Source of the DNA: Allodiplogaster sudhausi
Taxonomy: Eukaryota > Nematoda > Chromadorea > Rhabditida > Diplogasteridae
Assembly: GCA_945643635.1 (NCBI GenBank)
Contig: CALZFC010000057.1
Coordinates: 376,001-440,000, forward strand
Reading direction: 5' to 3'
Length of the DNA: 64,000 nt
Shown: positions 1-9,418 of the stretch, piece by piece
Layout of the letters: each line of letters starts with the position of its first letter
How positions within the stretch are numbered: the stretch's first letter is position 1
The notes under the pieces: model-generated
Seen by the model: only the letters and a program-made list of their open reading frames with translations
Databases searched by the model: none
What the model was told of the DNA's origin: nothing
Position numbers and translations under genes: made by a program

Positions 1-196
1 CCGAAGGCTGCTTGGGTTACGGTAGGAATACCGAAAGCGACTTGGGTTACGGTAGGAACACCGAAGGCGACTTGGGTTACGGTAGGAATACCGAATGCGA
101 CTTGGGTTACGGTAGGAATACCGAAGGCGACTTGGGTTACGGTAAGAATACCGAAGGCGACTTGGGTTACGGTAAGAATACCGAAGGCGACTTGGG
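1..196. repeat. 30-bp tandem repeat, about 6.5 copies
   Basis: A 30-bp unit built on the core cttgggttacggta followed by (a/g)gaataccgaaggcga is repeated head to tail up to position 196. Copies differ at one to three bases, mainly g/a after ggta and at the start of gaaggcga. All units stay open in one frame as a 10-residue period (GYGRNTEGDL), but there is no sign of a gene around it and the array runs off the window edge. The same core occurs singly at 7569-7585, and weaker versions lie at 57318-57436, in the intron next to the last GPCR exon and its duplicate. Confidence 0.9.
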
Positions 197-908
197 AAAA
201 AGCGAGCGAGATGAGTGTCATGATTTGATCCTGAAGAGGAACAGCCTTGGGTTGTGTTGGGGTCCTGAAGAAAAATTGATGTAAAAATTGCGCGATTCCA
301 CTACACAGATGGCGACTGCGAAATAGTAGCCGTCAATATAAATCTTAAAACAGGGAAAGATTTCATGCGCTAAACACGTTGTTAGAAATATTTCGTTGAA
401 ATCTGAGTGCATCCTGAAAGCGGATAAGAAGTGCGAACATTGTCGAATAACTTACTTACAGTTTGCACTTAATAATTCCAGCAATTAAAAGGCGCTTAAA
501 CGGCCAACAGTAGTAATTGCTGTTCGCACTCTGTTATTTCGACTGCAAATTGGCTACAAACGAGAGAACCGTCTAACGTCGACAGAGTCTAACTCTAATC
601 TCCCTGCCCTCTACTTTTCGTTTCTCTCTTCTTTTCGATTTTCTAATTGTGCATTTCGTTCCATTTTTATATGGCATTCTGGTTGCTAGGATAGGCTACC
701 AACTTCCCTTCCTCAGTCTCAACTGGCTATCCTAGCAACTTCATCCTTTTCCATATGGTTAATAGTTTTATGTCTAACAAGCCCAGATTATTATTAATGA
801 TGTTTTGTACATATGAATATCGCAATCATTCAATCAATACCACCATTTGTCAGGATTACTGGTTAAATTTCGAAAATGATGGAATAGTTGTTGTTGTTGT
901 TCAGCCAG
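197..908. other. Intergenic stretch, no gene seen
   Basis: No convincing exon on either strand. The only structure I see is a 12-bp perfect inverted repeat (listed separately at 683-738) about 170 bp before the first proposed start codon. A run of gttgttgtt lies just before 901 and would serve as the polypyrimidine tract of the acceptor in front of 905. Confidence 0.5.
683..738. other. 12-bp inverted repeat upstream of first gene
   Basis: ttgctaggatag at 683-694 is matched exactly by ctatcctagcaa at 727-738, with a 32-base loop. It lies in the presumed promoter region of the gene starting near 909. Role unknown. Confidence 0.6.
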
Positions 909-1529
909 ATGCGTGCCCGCGCAGTAGTGAGTCCAACGACGCCGACTCCAGAAGGCGTGGAGGGCTCAGAGAAGAAGGAGAAGCCGGAGCAGACAGCAGC
1001 AGCCTCAAACACGCATTCCTCGCCGACAATGAAGAAGGGGCTGGAGAAGGAGAAGGCCCCGCCCAAGAAGGCCAAGAAGGAGGTGAAGCCGCCGCCCGCT
1101 GAGAACTCGGAATTTTCCATCGGCCTCCGCTCTCTCAGAAAACGAGCAACAGAGCAGAAGGAGAAGAAGGAGTCCGCTTCGCCCGGTTAGCCGCTTCGGC
1201 ATACTTGTTATTCATCGTTCTTATCATAACTGTTGAGTAGATAAAAATATCTACATATGTACATAGTACATATGTAGATATTATTATCTACACAACAACA
1301 ACAATAACAATGAGATTTGTCAACGTCTGCAGGAAACAAGAAGAAAGAGTCGCCGACGAAGCGAGAGGCTCCCGTTCAGAAGAAGGAGAAGGCAGCACCC
1401 GCCGCCTTCTCTTCCACTTCTGCCACCAAGCCAAGTAATCCTAAGAAGGCCAAGAAGGAGCAGCCGGTAAAGAAGAAGGAGAATGTAAAGAAAAAGAAGG
1501 AATCCGTAGAGGAAGAGGTTAGCAAAATG

Positions 1530-1564
<35 letters not shown>

Positions 1565-2953
1565 GGAGAGATCGAGAGAGAGCGAGAGAGAGAGAGAGGG
1601 AGCGGGAGAGATCGAGAGAGAGAGAGGGAGCAAGCGAGAGAGAGAGAGAGAGAGGGAGCGAGAGAGAGAGAGGGAGCGAGAGAGAGAGAGAGAGGGAGCG
1701 AGAGAGAGAGAGCGAGAGAGCGAGAGTGAGAGAGAGAGAGAGCTCAATTTGCTCAATTTTCTGTCCCAAAGAGACCATTTTAGAATTTCTTCTCGCTCTA
1801 CGCTTTTGTATCAGTATACATATTTGCTTTCAGTAGATGGCTTTTTTCAGCTCTATTCTAGTTGAGGCGTCCCGCCGAATTATAGGGGTACCATATGCAG
1901 GGAATAAAAGCCACTGCCGAGGACCCAAAAGATTATCTTGGGGATGGAGGTATTGGGTCAGGAAACCAGGGTGGGTTAGCTGTTTTTGTTTAAATGTTCC
2001 TCAAAAACATGGTGGGATAGGGCTTTGGTGAGGCCCAAAATAAGGGTGGGTCGGTCGAATCGACAGTACCTCTTTTTCCCTATGGTCCATATGCGCAAAA
2101 AGGCGTCCCAAAGAAGTTAAGGCATCCCAAAAAGATTTCCAGTTTCCTGTTTTGTTATGTAGCAGATGCCGGCGGCCAACTTTGGCGCTTCACAATTGAC
2201 GAAGATTTAGGTGCCAGATGCCACGGCGCGAATCCCTCCTCCTCTGCTGGCCGGGGCTGCCGTGTCTGGAGCTGTCGCCAAGACTGTCATTGCACCTCTT
2301 GATCAGACGACCAAAATCAACGTTCATGGTTATTTGAACTGTGCTCTTTTGTATTCTAGGGGCTAGTTGACGCAGTGGTGACTTATTCAGAAAGTATTAA
2401 GGTCTGAAGAGAGGATCTCTGATTTGGGCTTCGAGGAGAAGATCGCCGCCATGGCCTGCCGTGGTATGTCTTGCTTCATTTATTTATTTATTTATTTATC
2501 GTACACGAAATTAAAATTTCAATGTGACAGCACAAATATAAGAATGAGAAAATGTCGTCTGAATAGGTGCAACTAGAGAGAAAATTAGGGGAAGTGAGGG
2601 GGGGGGGTAGGGATCGGCGTACAGAGTCGCACCAAGCTGGGGGCGCCACTGCCCGGCATCATCCAATATAATAGTTGTTCATATATTCATCCGCAGACAC
2701 TGTCCCTTCCACTCTCCTCTAATTACAATTTAAAAATCTTGTTGAAACTTGTTTGAAAAGTCGTGGTATTCGAGTAACATTGTGTATGTTCCTCTGACAA
2801 ATATATGTGTTTCTGAAATGGTGAGTGATATTCTATAGAAGTGAATAGCCATTTATTTGCTAGGTGCTTCAAGCGTACCCGACGAAGCTGACTTACACCT
2901 GGCTGCCTTTGCAGAAGGACGGCACCCGTCCTGCTTTCTCCTGCCAAAAAAAG
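909..2953 (+). CDS. Lysine-rich protein with an embedded mitochondrial-carrier-like exon (tentative model)
   Basis: Proposed exons are 909-1185, 1333-1517, 2211-2328, 2395-2463 and 2864-2953, all with GT-AG borders and matching phases. The first two encode a very Lys/Glu/Pro-rich tail (KKAKKEVKPPPAENSEF and similar), typical of a disordered nuclear or nucleolar segment. The third encodes LLAGAAVSGAVAKTVIAPLD, which closely resembles the first helix and PxD signature of mitochondrial carriers of the SLC25A42/SLC25A16 kind, with one extra Thr after the signature. The following exons (ERISDLGFEEKIAAMACRG, DEADLHLAAFAEGRHPSC) do not continue as a carrier. So either a carrier fragment was captured, or exons of two loci are mixed in my model. 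The exon at 3123 does not join in phase. Confident that coding exons exist here; not confident of the chain or its function. Confidence 0.4.
1246..1282. other. Perfect 17-bp stem-loop filling a short intron
   Basis: aatatctacatatgtac (1246-1262) is exactly complementary to gtacatatgtagatatt (1266-1282) with a 3-base loop. It sits in the middle of the proposed 147-bp intron 1186-1332, so it would bring donor and acceptor close together in the transcript. Could also be the relic of a small foldback repeat. Confidence 0.75.
1531..1742. repeat. (GA)n microsatellite with interruptions
   Basis: About 210 bp of (GA)n broken by gggagcgagaga units. It follows the proposed donor at 1518, so it is intronic. 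If the intron were retained it would be read in frame as Arg-Glu repeats, which is why a long open frame appears here. Confidence 0.9.
2479..2499. repeat. (TTTA)n short array
   Basis: Five units of ttta in the intron after 2463. It resembles the reverse complement of the (AATA)n tails seen at 12721-12744 and 47078-47096, so it may mark the end of a short retroposed element lying in minus orientation, but no element body can be recognised. Confidence 0.5.
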
Positions 2954-3122
2954 GTTCTTCCTTGCACATTGCCTTCTCTGGTTGTTCACAATGAGCCTTA
3001 TTCGAATCTAATCGCAGCGATCTTAGAACCCAATCGTCACAAATCAGGCTCAACAAAATCATAATTAGGCTCGGAATCCTCATAAATTGCCATGAATGAT
3101 GTCATCGTCTTCCCACTTTCAG

Positions 3123-5526
3123 AGTGTCTTCGCTCTCTCCACGCGAGACAAGCTGCCTTACGATGCAGAGTCCCGGCTGGTCGCTGCTTTCGAGGAGGCC
3201 AGGGACTTTCTTGTCGCCAATAATCTTGTCAAGGTTAAATTCTCTTTCTTCATCTGTATATATTTAATGCATATCTGAAGCATACGAGTCATGGCTTTCT
3301 GTTCTTATCTTTTGCTGTTTCTTGCGCTCATTCGTCCTCCCGTCTTTCATTGGTATACCCATTTTTAGTAAGTAATATGTTATAAAATCTTAAAGTAAAA
3401 GGAACCATTTTAAGATGAAGTTTATTGAATTATTTACACTGTACTTTCACCGCCATATTATTTCAACGGAATTGATGAGGTTTGTTAAGAACTGCGATGC
3501 TCCGAAGTTTCCTGGGCTGAAGGAGAAGGGAAAGCAAAAGAAGAATGAGAAGAAGGCTGCAGAGAAAGCTGGAACGAGTGAAAAAGCTAAGCAGGTCCTT
3601 CCTCCTTTGCCCCTCTCGTAATCGCTTCTCAGTTTTTCGCACCTCATTCTAAATTAATTTCTTTATCAACTGTAGAAAGAAACGAATTTATCAGCTTACT
3701 GCCAGCATAAAAGTAATTTTTCTTTAACGCATTATTCCTTTTTTGATTTGTTTTCTTTGCTAAGGGGAAACGCTTTGACATCTTTCTCAATGTTGAATGC
3801 CATTGTAGAGCGAATCCGCTGATTGTGAGGGAGGGGGGGAGGAGGAAGTATGCAGTGAAGGGAACAGAGAAGAAGAAACGGAAGAGAGAAACGATGCAGA
3901 GATGCGAGATGTGGAAGACGAGGAAGACGAGGAGTTAGAGGGAGAAGTTGAAGAGGTTATTCGAATTTCTTTGACTTTATTCAAATGGTATTTAGAGGAA
4001 GAGGCAGCCAGAGATGTCAACGGGCCTAACATTTTTGGGCCGGCCCGGCCCATCGGGCCCAAACTCTCGGCCCGGCCCGGCCCGTACATTTCCGGGCCTT
4101 AGAATTTTGGGCCCGGCCCGATTTTCAAAAAAATTATGGTATCAAGGCACCGAAATCACTTAATCTATGTTTTGCTGTAATCATTAATTTGCTTGATACT
4201 GGAGCGGTTTATTTAGCAAATTGGAGTTAATAAAATAATTCAAGTTCATTGAACAACAAATGAGATCGAATCTCAAACAAAAGTGTAACAAAAGAATATC
4301 AGTGAGTGACATTCAACGCATTTTCAAATTTCAGCAGAGAACGGACGACGAGAGAATTAAAGACAGATTCGGCGCCAATGTTTTCCCGCTTTTCCGGAAC
4401 CAGATTTCTCAGATCAGAGAAGGAGCGCTCAGCTGTTGCCGTAGAGGCAGGAATGGCATAAGGCTGACATACAATGCGAGAGAGAATGGGGAAGTCGGCA
4501 GCCCGTTCTTTCCAAGCCAGTAAAGGGTCATCATGAGGGGGGGAAAGACGCAACTAGATAAGAGTCTACTTCAGAGAGTACGTTATCACCGGAAGCATCA
4601 AGATCATCGTATTCCGTGCGTGGTAGCTTAGGGGCCTTAGCTTGCGAAGAAGAAAGAGCGGCACCATCAACGTTTTTTACAAGTTCTTTCAGTTCAAGAA
4701 TGATCTCTCGTCGTTCTGCATCATTGGCCAGACGGCAAGAGTGACGAATTTGAAAGGTGTAGTAAAATGTGTCAACTATATAACCCTTGGCCGTTCCCCA
4801 TGGAATGTTGGGCCCGCCGGCCCATCGGGCCGGGCCGGGCCGGGCCGGGCCGTTGACACCTCTGGTGGCAGCTATGTATGTATTTTTTTTTAAATTTAAA
4901 TGCATACACAAAGGAAAACATAAGACACCGTAGGGAAAAAAGAGTTATTATTTCTTGGAAGATATCTTCGATGTAAGAAGAGATATATGGTTTTTTTTGT
5001 CGAGCATTTGGACCTTCCCGAAAATTCCCTAATTTCTCATTTGGGACCTCCCGTGAAAATTTTCCCGCCATTGGGCACATTTAAACACTGCTTTTGATTT
5101 CGCAGGATGCCTTCTCAATGTCCGGATGTCCGGCATCTCGCGCAGTAAGCCCCGCGCTATCTTCAAGATCCTCCTCCCCTCAGGCCTATCGCGTCTCTTC
5201 TCCATCGTCGGAGGCTTCACCGCCTCCGCAGCATCAGCCTGTTTCCTTCTTCACGTCAACTCTCGTGCCCCACGTGGTATCCAGACTTGCGGTGGACTAC
5301 GACAATCTGTTAGTTATTGGAAGAAAAATTAAACATGTGCTTACATTTAAAAGTTTTTCTATTGTCTGATAGCTTTCTGTCTCAAACACCGCCCAAACGC
5401 TTCTCTCTCTCTCTCTCTCTCCCTTCTCTCTCTCTGTATATCGCTCTCTCCTTTCTCTCTCTCCCTCTCTCTCTCTCTCGTATATAGCTCTCACTTTCTC
5501 TCTCGCTGTTTATCGCTCTCTCACTC

Positions 5527-5570
<44 letters not shown>

Positions 5571-6182
5571 CCTCTCATGTCCCTCAACTGTAAAATGTTA
5601 TCACTTCTTTCTAGCACTGATAATCATCTGATCCTTTTGCAGCGCTAACTCATTCTATTCCTACGTGAGAGGCCTCAACAACAACAATGAGAGCTTGCTG
5701 ACTAGGACTCTCCGAAATAATTCTGCAAGAGTAAGTAGCCCTTTTCCTTGAATTAATTAATTTATTACGGTATTAAAAATTTATACACATGGTAACGAAT
5801 AATAGTAAATAAACCAAGATCTTCTAACAGATGCGTCAAATAAAAGCACCATTAGGGGAGGGTTCGTCAATTAGATTGGGTTCTTCTGTTGGAAGAAATA
5901 CGTAATAATATAGTATTTATACCAACAACAATAATGTATTTTGCAGTTCTTTTTTTGTGCATTTTGTCATGGTTGCGTGAATATATATAAGAGATTGCAT
6001 GCTAATTGTCAGAGATTGTTTTCTTATAGATACACATGTGCCTGGAGGAGCTCTCTCAGGTTGCCGCGCACCTTGACGATGCCCCGCCTCCTCGCCATGC
6101 CCCGCCTCCTCGCGATGCCCCGCCTCCACTCATGACTCGTGGGACGTTTAAGAGTGGAAGCAGTTTTTTTTTGTTTAAGTAA
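3123..6182 (+). CDS. Charged multi-exon protein of unknown family
   Basis: Proposed exons are 3123-3233, 3490-3594, 3809-3955, 5106-5276, 5643-5730 and 6030-6182; the last ends at TAA 6180-6182 and AATAAA follows at 6219-6224. The protein begins with a helical segment (STRDKLPYDAESRLVAAFEE), then a Lys-rich stretch (KEKGKQKKNEKKAAEKAG). A strongly acidic exon (EEDEELEGEVEE) and a Ser/Pro-rich exon (SSRSSSPQAYRVSSPSSEAS) follow. The end is a helical piece, CLEELSQVAAHLDD, with three DAPPPR-like repeats. I recognise no domain; the charge blocks suggest a nuclear or chromatin-associated disordered protein. Phases agree except between 5276 and 5643, where an exon or alternative donor is missing. 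It may be the continuation of the preceding gene. A hAT transposon occupies the intron 3956-5105. Confidence 0.5.
4001..4872. mobile_element. hAT-type DNA transposon, internally deleted, with 8-bp target duplication
   Basis: The element proper is 4009-4864 (856 bp). It begins cagagatgtcaacgggcc and ends ggccgttgacacctctg, an inverted pair typical of hAT termini. The flanks gaggcagc (4001-4008) and gtggcagc (4865-4872) form an 8-bp target site duplication with one mismatch, the size expected for hAT. Just inside each end are dense GGCCCG/CGGGCC arrays. The interior holds the C-terminal part of a hAT transposase on the minus strand. It lies in an intron of the surrounding gene, so it should be harmless. 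Confidence 0.88.
4299..4790 (-). pseudogene. hAT transposase C-terminal remnant (dimerisation region)
   Basis: On the minus strand, 4553-4299 reads DPLLAWKERAADFPILSRIV, then IPASTATAERSFSDLRNLVP, ending at a stop. This is the hATC dimerisation domain pattern: D-P-L-x-W, FP-x-LS, IPAS..ERxFS. The part before it, 4790-4531, is in another frame (NDAERREIILELKELVKN to EVDSYLVASFPPS) and is cut from the hATC part by a frameshift around the run of Gs at 4538-4543. The catalytic DDE region and zinc finger are missing. The copy is dead, but a related active element elsewhere in the genome could mobilise it. Confidence 0.85.
5401..5577. repeat. (CT)n microsatellite
   Basis: Interrupted (CT)n of about 175 bp in the intron 5277-5642, on the sense strand of the plus-strand gene. 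It could act as an extended polypyrimidine tract but lies about 65 bp or more from the acceptor. Confidence 0.9.
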
Positions 6183-6218
6183 CTGAACCGTCATCTTTTC
6201 GATGACGTACTAATATAC

Positions 6219-6224
6219 AATAAA
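6219..6224 (+). promoter_or_regulatory. Polyadenylation signal AATAAA
   Basis: AATAAA lies 36 bases after the TAA of the upstream gene, a spacing that suits a short invertebrate 3' UTR. Confidence 0.55.
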
Positions 6225-6971
6225 ATTTATTTTTGCTAAATTTCCTGCTATTAATTCAAACTTGTGAAGCCTTGAAACATCTTAAATCCATTCCCTTTAT
6301 TTAAATATCTTGTTCATTCTGTGACACTTTTATTATTTATTGTAATTTATCGCTAGAATTGACGATGAGAAGTAAGAAAAATGTGAAGTACAAATGAATG
6401 TAAGCAGAAGATCGTAAGAGGCAAGAAATGATGACTATTGTGAAATGAGTAGTGAGAGGGAGGGATGCATTTCGTAGAGGAATATTGATTGATTTTTTCT
6501 TCATTGATTGGCAGTAGACATGGAACCCAGTAAAGAAAAGAAGTGGTGATTATGCAGATTGAGGAAAATGTCACCGGACGAGAGAATCTTCGTTAGAATG
6601 TGCAGGATTGAGAAGTGTTATTTTTGATTCCGAAAACTTACAACGAAACAAAATTGAAAAGCCATGTCTTATAATTGTAAATGGTACAATGAATAGGCGA
6701 TGAGGTTATAAAAGTTCGGCTGAATTAAGAAATTGCGTTCTCACTGTTACCTGAGAGAGGAGTAAAGTTGTGCTTTTCTGTCATACATATATTGCCATTT
6801 TAGAAAGCACACTATCTACAAAAATGAAAAAAAGACTGCAACAGTGAGATATTAAATAAATTAGTCGTTGAATGTAAGTTTAAGATATAAACAGATTAAA
6901 TTTTAAAAAAAATAGTAAAATTAAGTTTTTATTTATTAAAATTTCATTTCAATAAATAAAAACAGATAAAT

Positions 6972-7563
6972 GATCCGAGAACGCGGCTGCGTCCGGCTTG
7001 AGGCAGTAGCAGAGCTGCACGCGGCCCGGGCCGGCCCGACCAGGCCCGGTCCAAGGGCCGGCCGGGCCCAAACTTCCAAGGCCCTCTAGGGCCGGCCCTG
7101 AGCCCGATTGGGCCCGATTTTCAAAAAATTGCTAGCGAACACGCTTATGAAAGACCGAATTTTATTGCTCATACATAATATTGTAGTTCAGGAGTTGTAT
7201 TCCTCTTCAGAATTAAATAAATGAGATGCCTTGTGAACGGCAAGATAGAAGAAAAAAATTTTCGCTAAGAAAATTACGAATTAGAAATTGGGATCAGACG
7301 TATTTAAAAATCGGGCCGGAGCGGGCCGGCCCGGGCCGGGCCCAAAATTCAAGGGCCCAAAAACTGCGGGCCGGGCCGGGCCGGCAAAAAAAATTTGGGC
7401 CCGCGTGCACCTCTGGGCAGTAGCACTCGAGGAGCTTGAGGGCGGTCGGCTTGAGGAGGCGCTTCATTTGGGGCGAGTAGAAGATGTACAAGTAGAAGAC
7501 GAAAGCGTGGTGCGTGTAGAGCAGCATGTGCGCGGCCAGCTACACCTCTTGCATCCAGGACTC
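6972..7563 (-). pseudogene. Dead copy of the last GPCR exon, split by a transposon
   Basis: 7563-7416 plus 7009-6972 correspond to the last exon (TM7 and tail) of the GPCR at 57124-57306. Residues such as MLLYTHHAFVFYLYIFYSPQ are kept. Damage seen: a TCG-to-TAG stop in the segment just after MQEV, an Arg-to-Leu change after QMK, and a 406-bp hAT-type insertion after ECYC plus a duplicated 8 bp. The natural TAA has become TTA, so the frame runs on. The preceding TM6 exon is missing. It cannot make a working receptor. Confidence 0.88.
7002..7423. mobile_element. Short GC-rich hAT-type element with perfect 8-bp target duplication
   Basis: The element is 7010-7415 (406 bp), starting cagagctgcacgcggcccg and ending gggcccgcgtgcacctctg, flanked by ggcagtag at 7002-7009 and 7416-7423. 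Comparison with the intact exon at 57124-57306 shows the uninterrupted target, so boundaries are certain. The ends are packed with GGCCCG/CGGGCC; the middle is AT-rich and non-coding. It is a non-autonomous (MITE-like) relative of the element at 4009-4864. Confidence 0.93.
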
Positions 7564-8145
7564 CTGCAGAGAGAGACTTGGGTTACGGTAAGGTACTTTA
7601 TTCTCGATTTAATCTCAGGTTTACTTAGTAATTTATTTGGATAAATTGGCGGTTAAAATACTGTCAATGGTGCTAACAATTGCTGATAATATATTGATTT
7701 GTTAGACTGGTAATAAATATGTAACTGGAATGTTTTACAAATACATTTCATTACGGGTTTATTATTAGTCATCTAAAGTACAGTACACGCTTATCATTGC
7801 TTTAGTGGCATGGCGTTCTTTTATGTTTTACGCCTATATATGAACCACCTGATCATTGTTATTCACCTAACTTCATTGTATGTATGTGCATCGTTATGAG
7901 AAAGATATTCGAGCGAGAGAGAGAGACCGAGAAAGAGGCAGACGGAGAGAAATAGCGAGAGATGGAACGAAGGCGATAGAGAAAGAGAGAGGGGAAGAGA
8001 TAAATCTCTCAAGAAAATTATTTCAGCAGTTTTCTAATATTCTGAGATTGACTCTGTATGTGAATGTGAACAGCGCAAAGATCAGCTTGAAGAGATACCC
8101 GCGACACTCATCTTTAACTCTCTGTTCTATCGGTCTCTCTCTCTC

Positions 8146-8449
8146 TCTCTGGTTCTCTTTCTCTCGCTCTCTCTACCTCTCTCTCTGACCATCTCACCAT
8201 CACTCATCCTATTATCACCGTATGATTATGGATGGTGGGATGAACAGAACGTAGATTCATGGTACACATGCAGTCATGGATGCCAATACAATAATAAACA
8301 TAGATAGGTACTAAAATAAAGTAAATAAAAAAATGAACAATCTAAAAACGGGAAAGTTTTTTTTAAAGTTGTTTCAAGAAGCAGGATAGGATTAATTCCT
8401 AGCAAATCATTACAATGTCCGATTATTCAAAGAATTTATTAAAGTTGAA
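8146..8449. other. Non-coding stretch with a dispersed repeat
   Basis: No gene seen. 8204-8278 is about 80 percent identical to 12243-12316 and its mirror copy near 20040-20110 (shared words include ggatggtgg and gattcatggta), so a dispersed repeat fragment lies here after the (CT)n tract at 8128-8188. Confidence 0.6.
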
Positions 8450-8516
8450 TCAGACTGTCCCTATTCTCAACAGTCTGACAATATCTTTCAGACTGTAGAG
8501 AATAGAGACAGCCTGA
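8450..8516 (-). ncRNA. miRNA-like hairpin candidate
   Basis: A 29-base arm at 8450-8478 is complementary to 8488-8516 with a 9-base loop. Read on the plus strand there are three mismatches; read on the minus strand two of these become G-U pairs, leaving one mismatch in 29. Length, loop size and isolated position fit a pre-miRNA, and the better folding suggests the minus strand. It could equally be a small foldback repeat. No expression evidence is available here. Confidence 0.4.
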
Positions 8517-8964
8517 TAAGAAATATAATTTCTTGGAGTATTGTCAGAAGCACGGAATAGAGGAATAAGTTTGAAAGATCAACCCCTAGTTCGTGAGGCT
8601 GGAACTCATACTTTGTTAACAACTTAAAAATCACATTGTTATGTATAGTTCATCATTATTGAAATTTCAACGAATTGGTATGTATAAATTACAAAAAAAT
8701 AGACTACACATGTATAGAGTGACTGCTCGAACTTTTCATTAAGCTCTGTTTCCTGCTTGTGAAAAAAAAAAATTTGGTCATGGAATACTTTGAATTAATA
8801 GGCTCAGATTAATTAAAATGGCAGCTGTGCTTCCCGAATAAGAATTTTAGTAGATCTCTCGGCGAAATATAGCGAATTTGCAACTTACAAAACGCAGTGA
8901 GGAAGTGGACTCTGTCATCATCTCATTCAAAGTGGTACATATGAAGTGTATTGCGTAATAATTG
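8517..8964. other. AT-rich spacer, nothing recognised
   Basis: No open frame of note, no conserved motif and no repeat that I can match to the rest of the window. Confidence 0.5.
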
Positions 8965-9418
8965 GTATCAGGCAGAGGTGTCAACGGCCCGGCCCGGCCC
9001 GGCCCGGCCCGCGGGCCGGCCCGGTCCAATTTCTCAGGGCCCCGGGCCGGGCCCAAAAAAGTTGGGCCGGCCCGCAGGGCCCGTTTGGGCCCGATAAGCA
9101 CACGAGTCGTCCAGCCAAGACGACTGGTGGCACTTTTAAGAGCAAAACTTTCTTCATTTGTTCATTTTTCTCCTAAAACGTTTTCTACTATACATTAAAA
9201 TGAATATACATAGCATGAACATGACAAATTTTGAATTTCAAAATATTCTTTAGCTCGTCGGACTTTTTTCCCTCCAGAATTTTTGAAAATCGGGCTCAAA
9301 CGGCCGGGCCGGGCTCAAAATTCTAGGGCCCGGAAATCGCTCGGGCCGGCCCATACCTTGGGCCCGACGGCCGGGCCGGCCCAAAAATGTTGGGCCTGTT
9401 GACACCTCTGGTATCAAT
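8965..9418. mobile_element. GC-rich hAT-type short element
   Basis: The element is 8973-9410 (438 bp): it starts cagaggtgtcaacggccc and ends gggcctgttgacacctctg. Flanks gtatcagg (8965-8972) and gtatcaat (9411-9418) match at six of eight bases. Both ends consist of GGCCCG arrays; the centre (about 9116-9290) is AT-rich and non-coding. Confidence 0.87.

Larger units (their letters stand above)
6283..8145. repeat. Decayed direct duplicate of 56440-58060
   Basis: Long stretches match the later region in the same orientation, for example 6353-6620 against 56513-56775 (aagtggtgattatgcagatt is identical in both). The same holds for 6960-7565 against 57119-57308 apart from the transposon, and for 7876-8145 against 57750-58060. 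The GPCR exon present at 57523-57671 is absent here. The duplicate therefore carries the 3' end and downstream flank of the GPCR gene, separated by about 50 kb from the intact one. Confidence 0.85.

Noticed and set aside
1..196. CRISPR array
   Set aside because: Units are contiguous without spacers and the context is eukaryotic; it is a simple tandem repeat.
1317..1865. 182-codon frame rich in Arg-Glu
   Set aside because: Only the first 60 codons look coding; the rest is a translated (GA)n microsatellite after a good donor at 1518.
4009..4864. CpG island promoter
   Set aside because: The GC-rich blocks are transposon sub-terminal arrays bounded by inverted ends and a target duplication.
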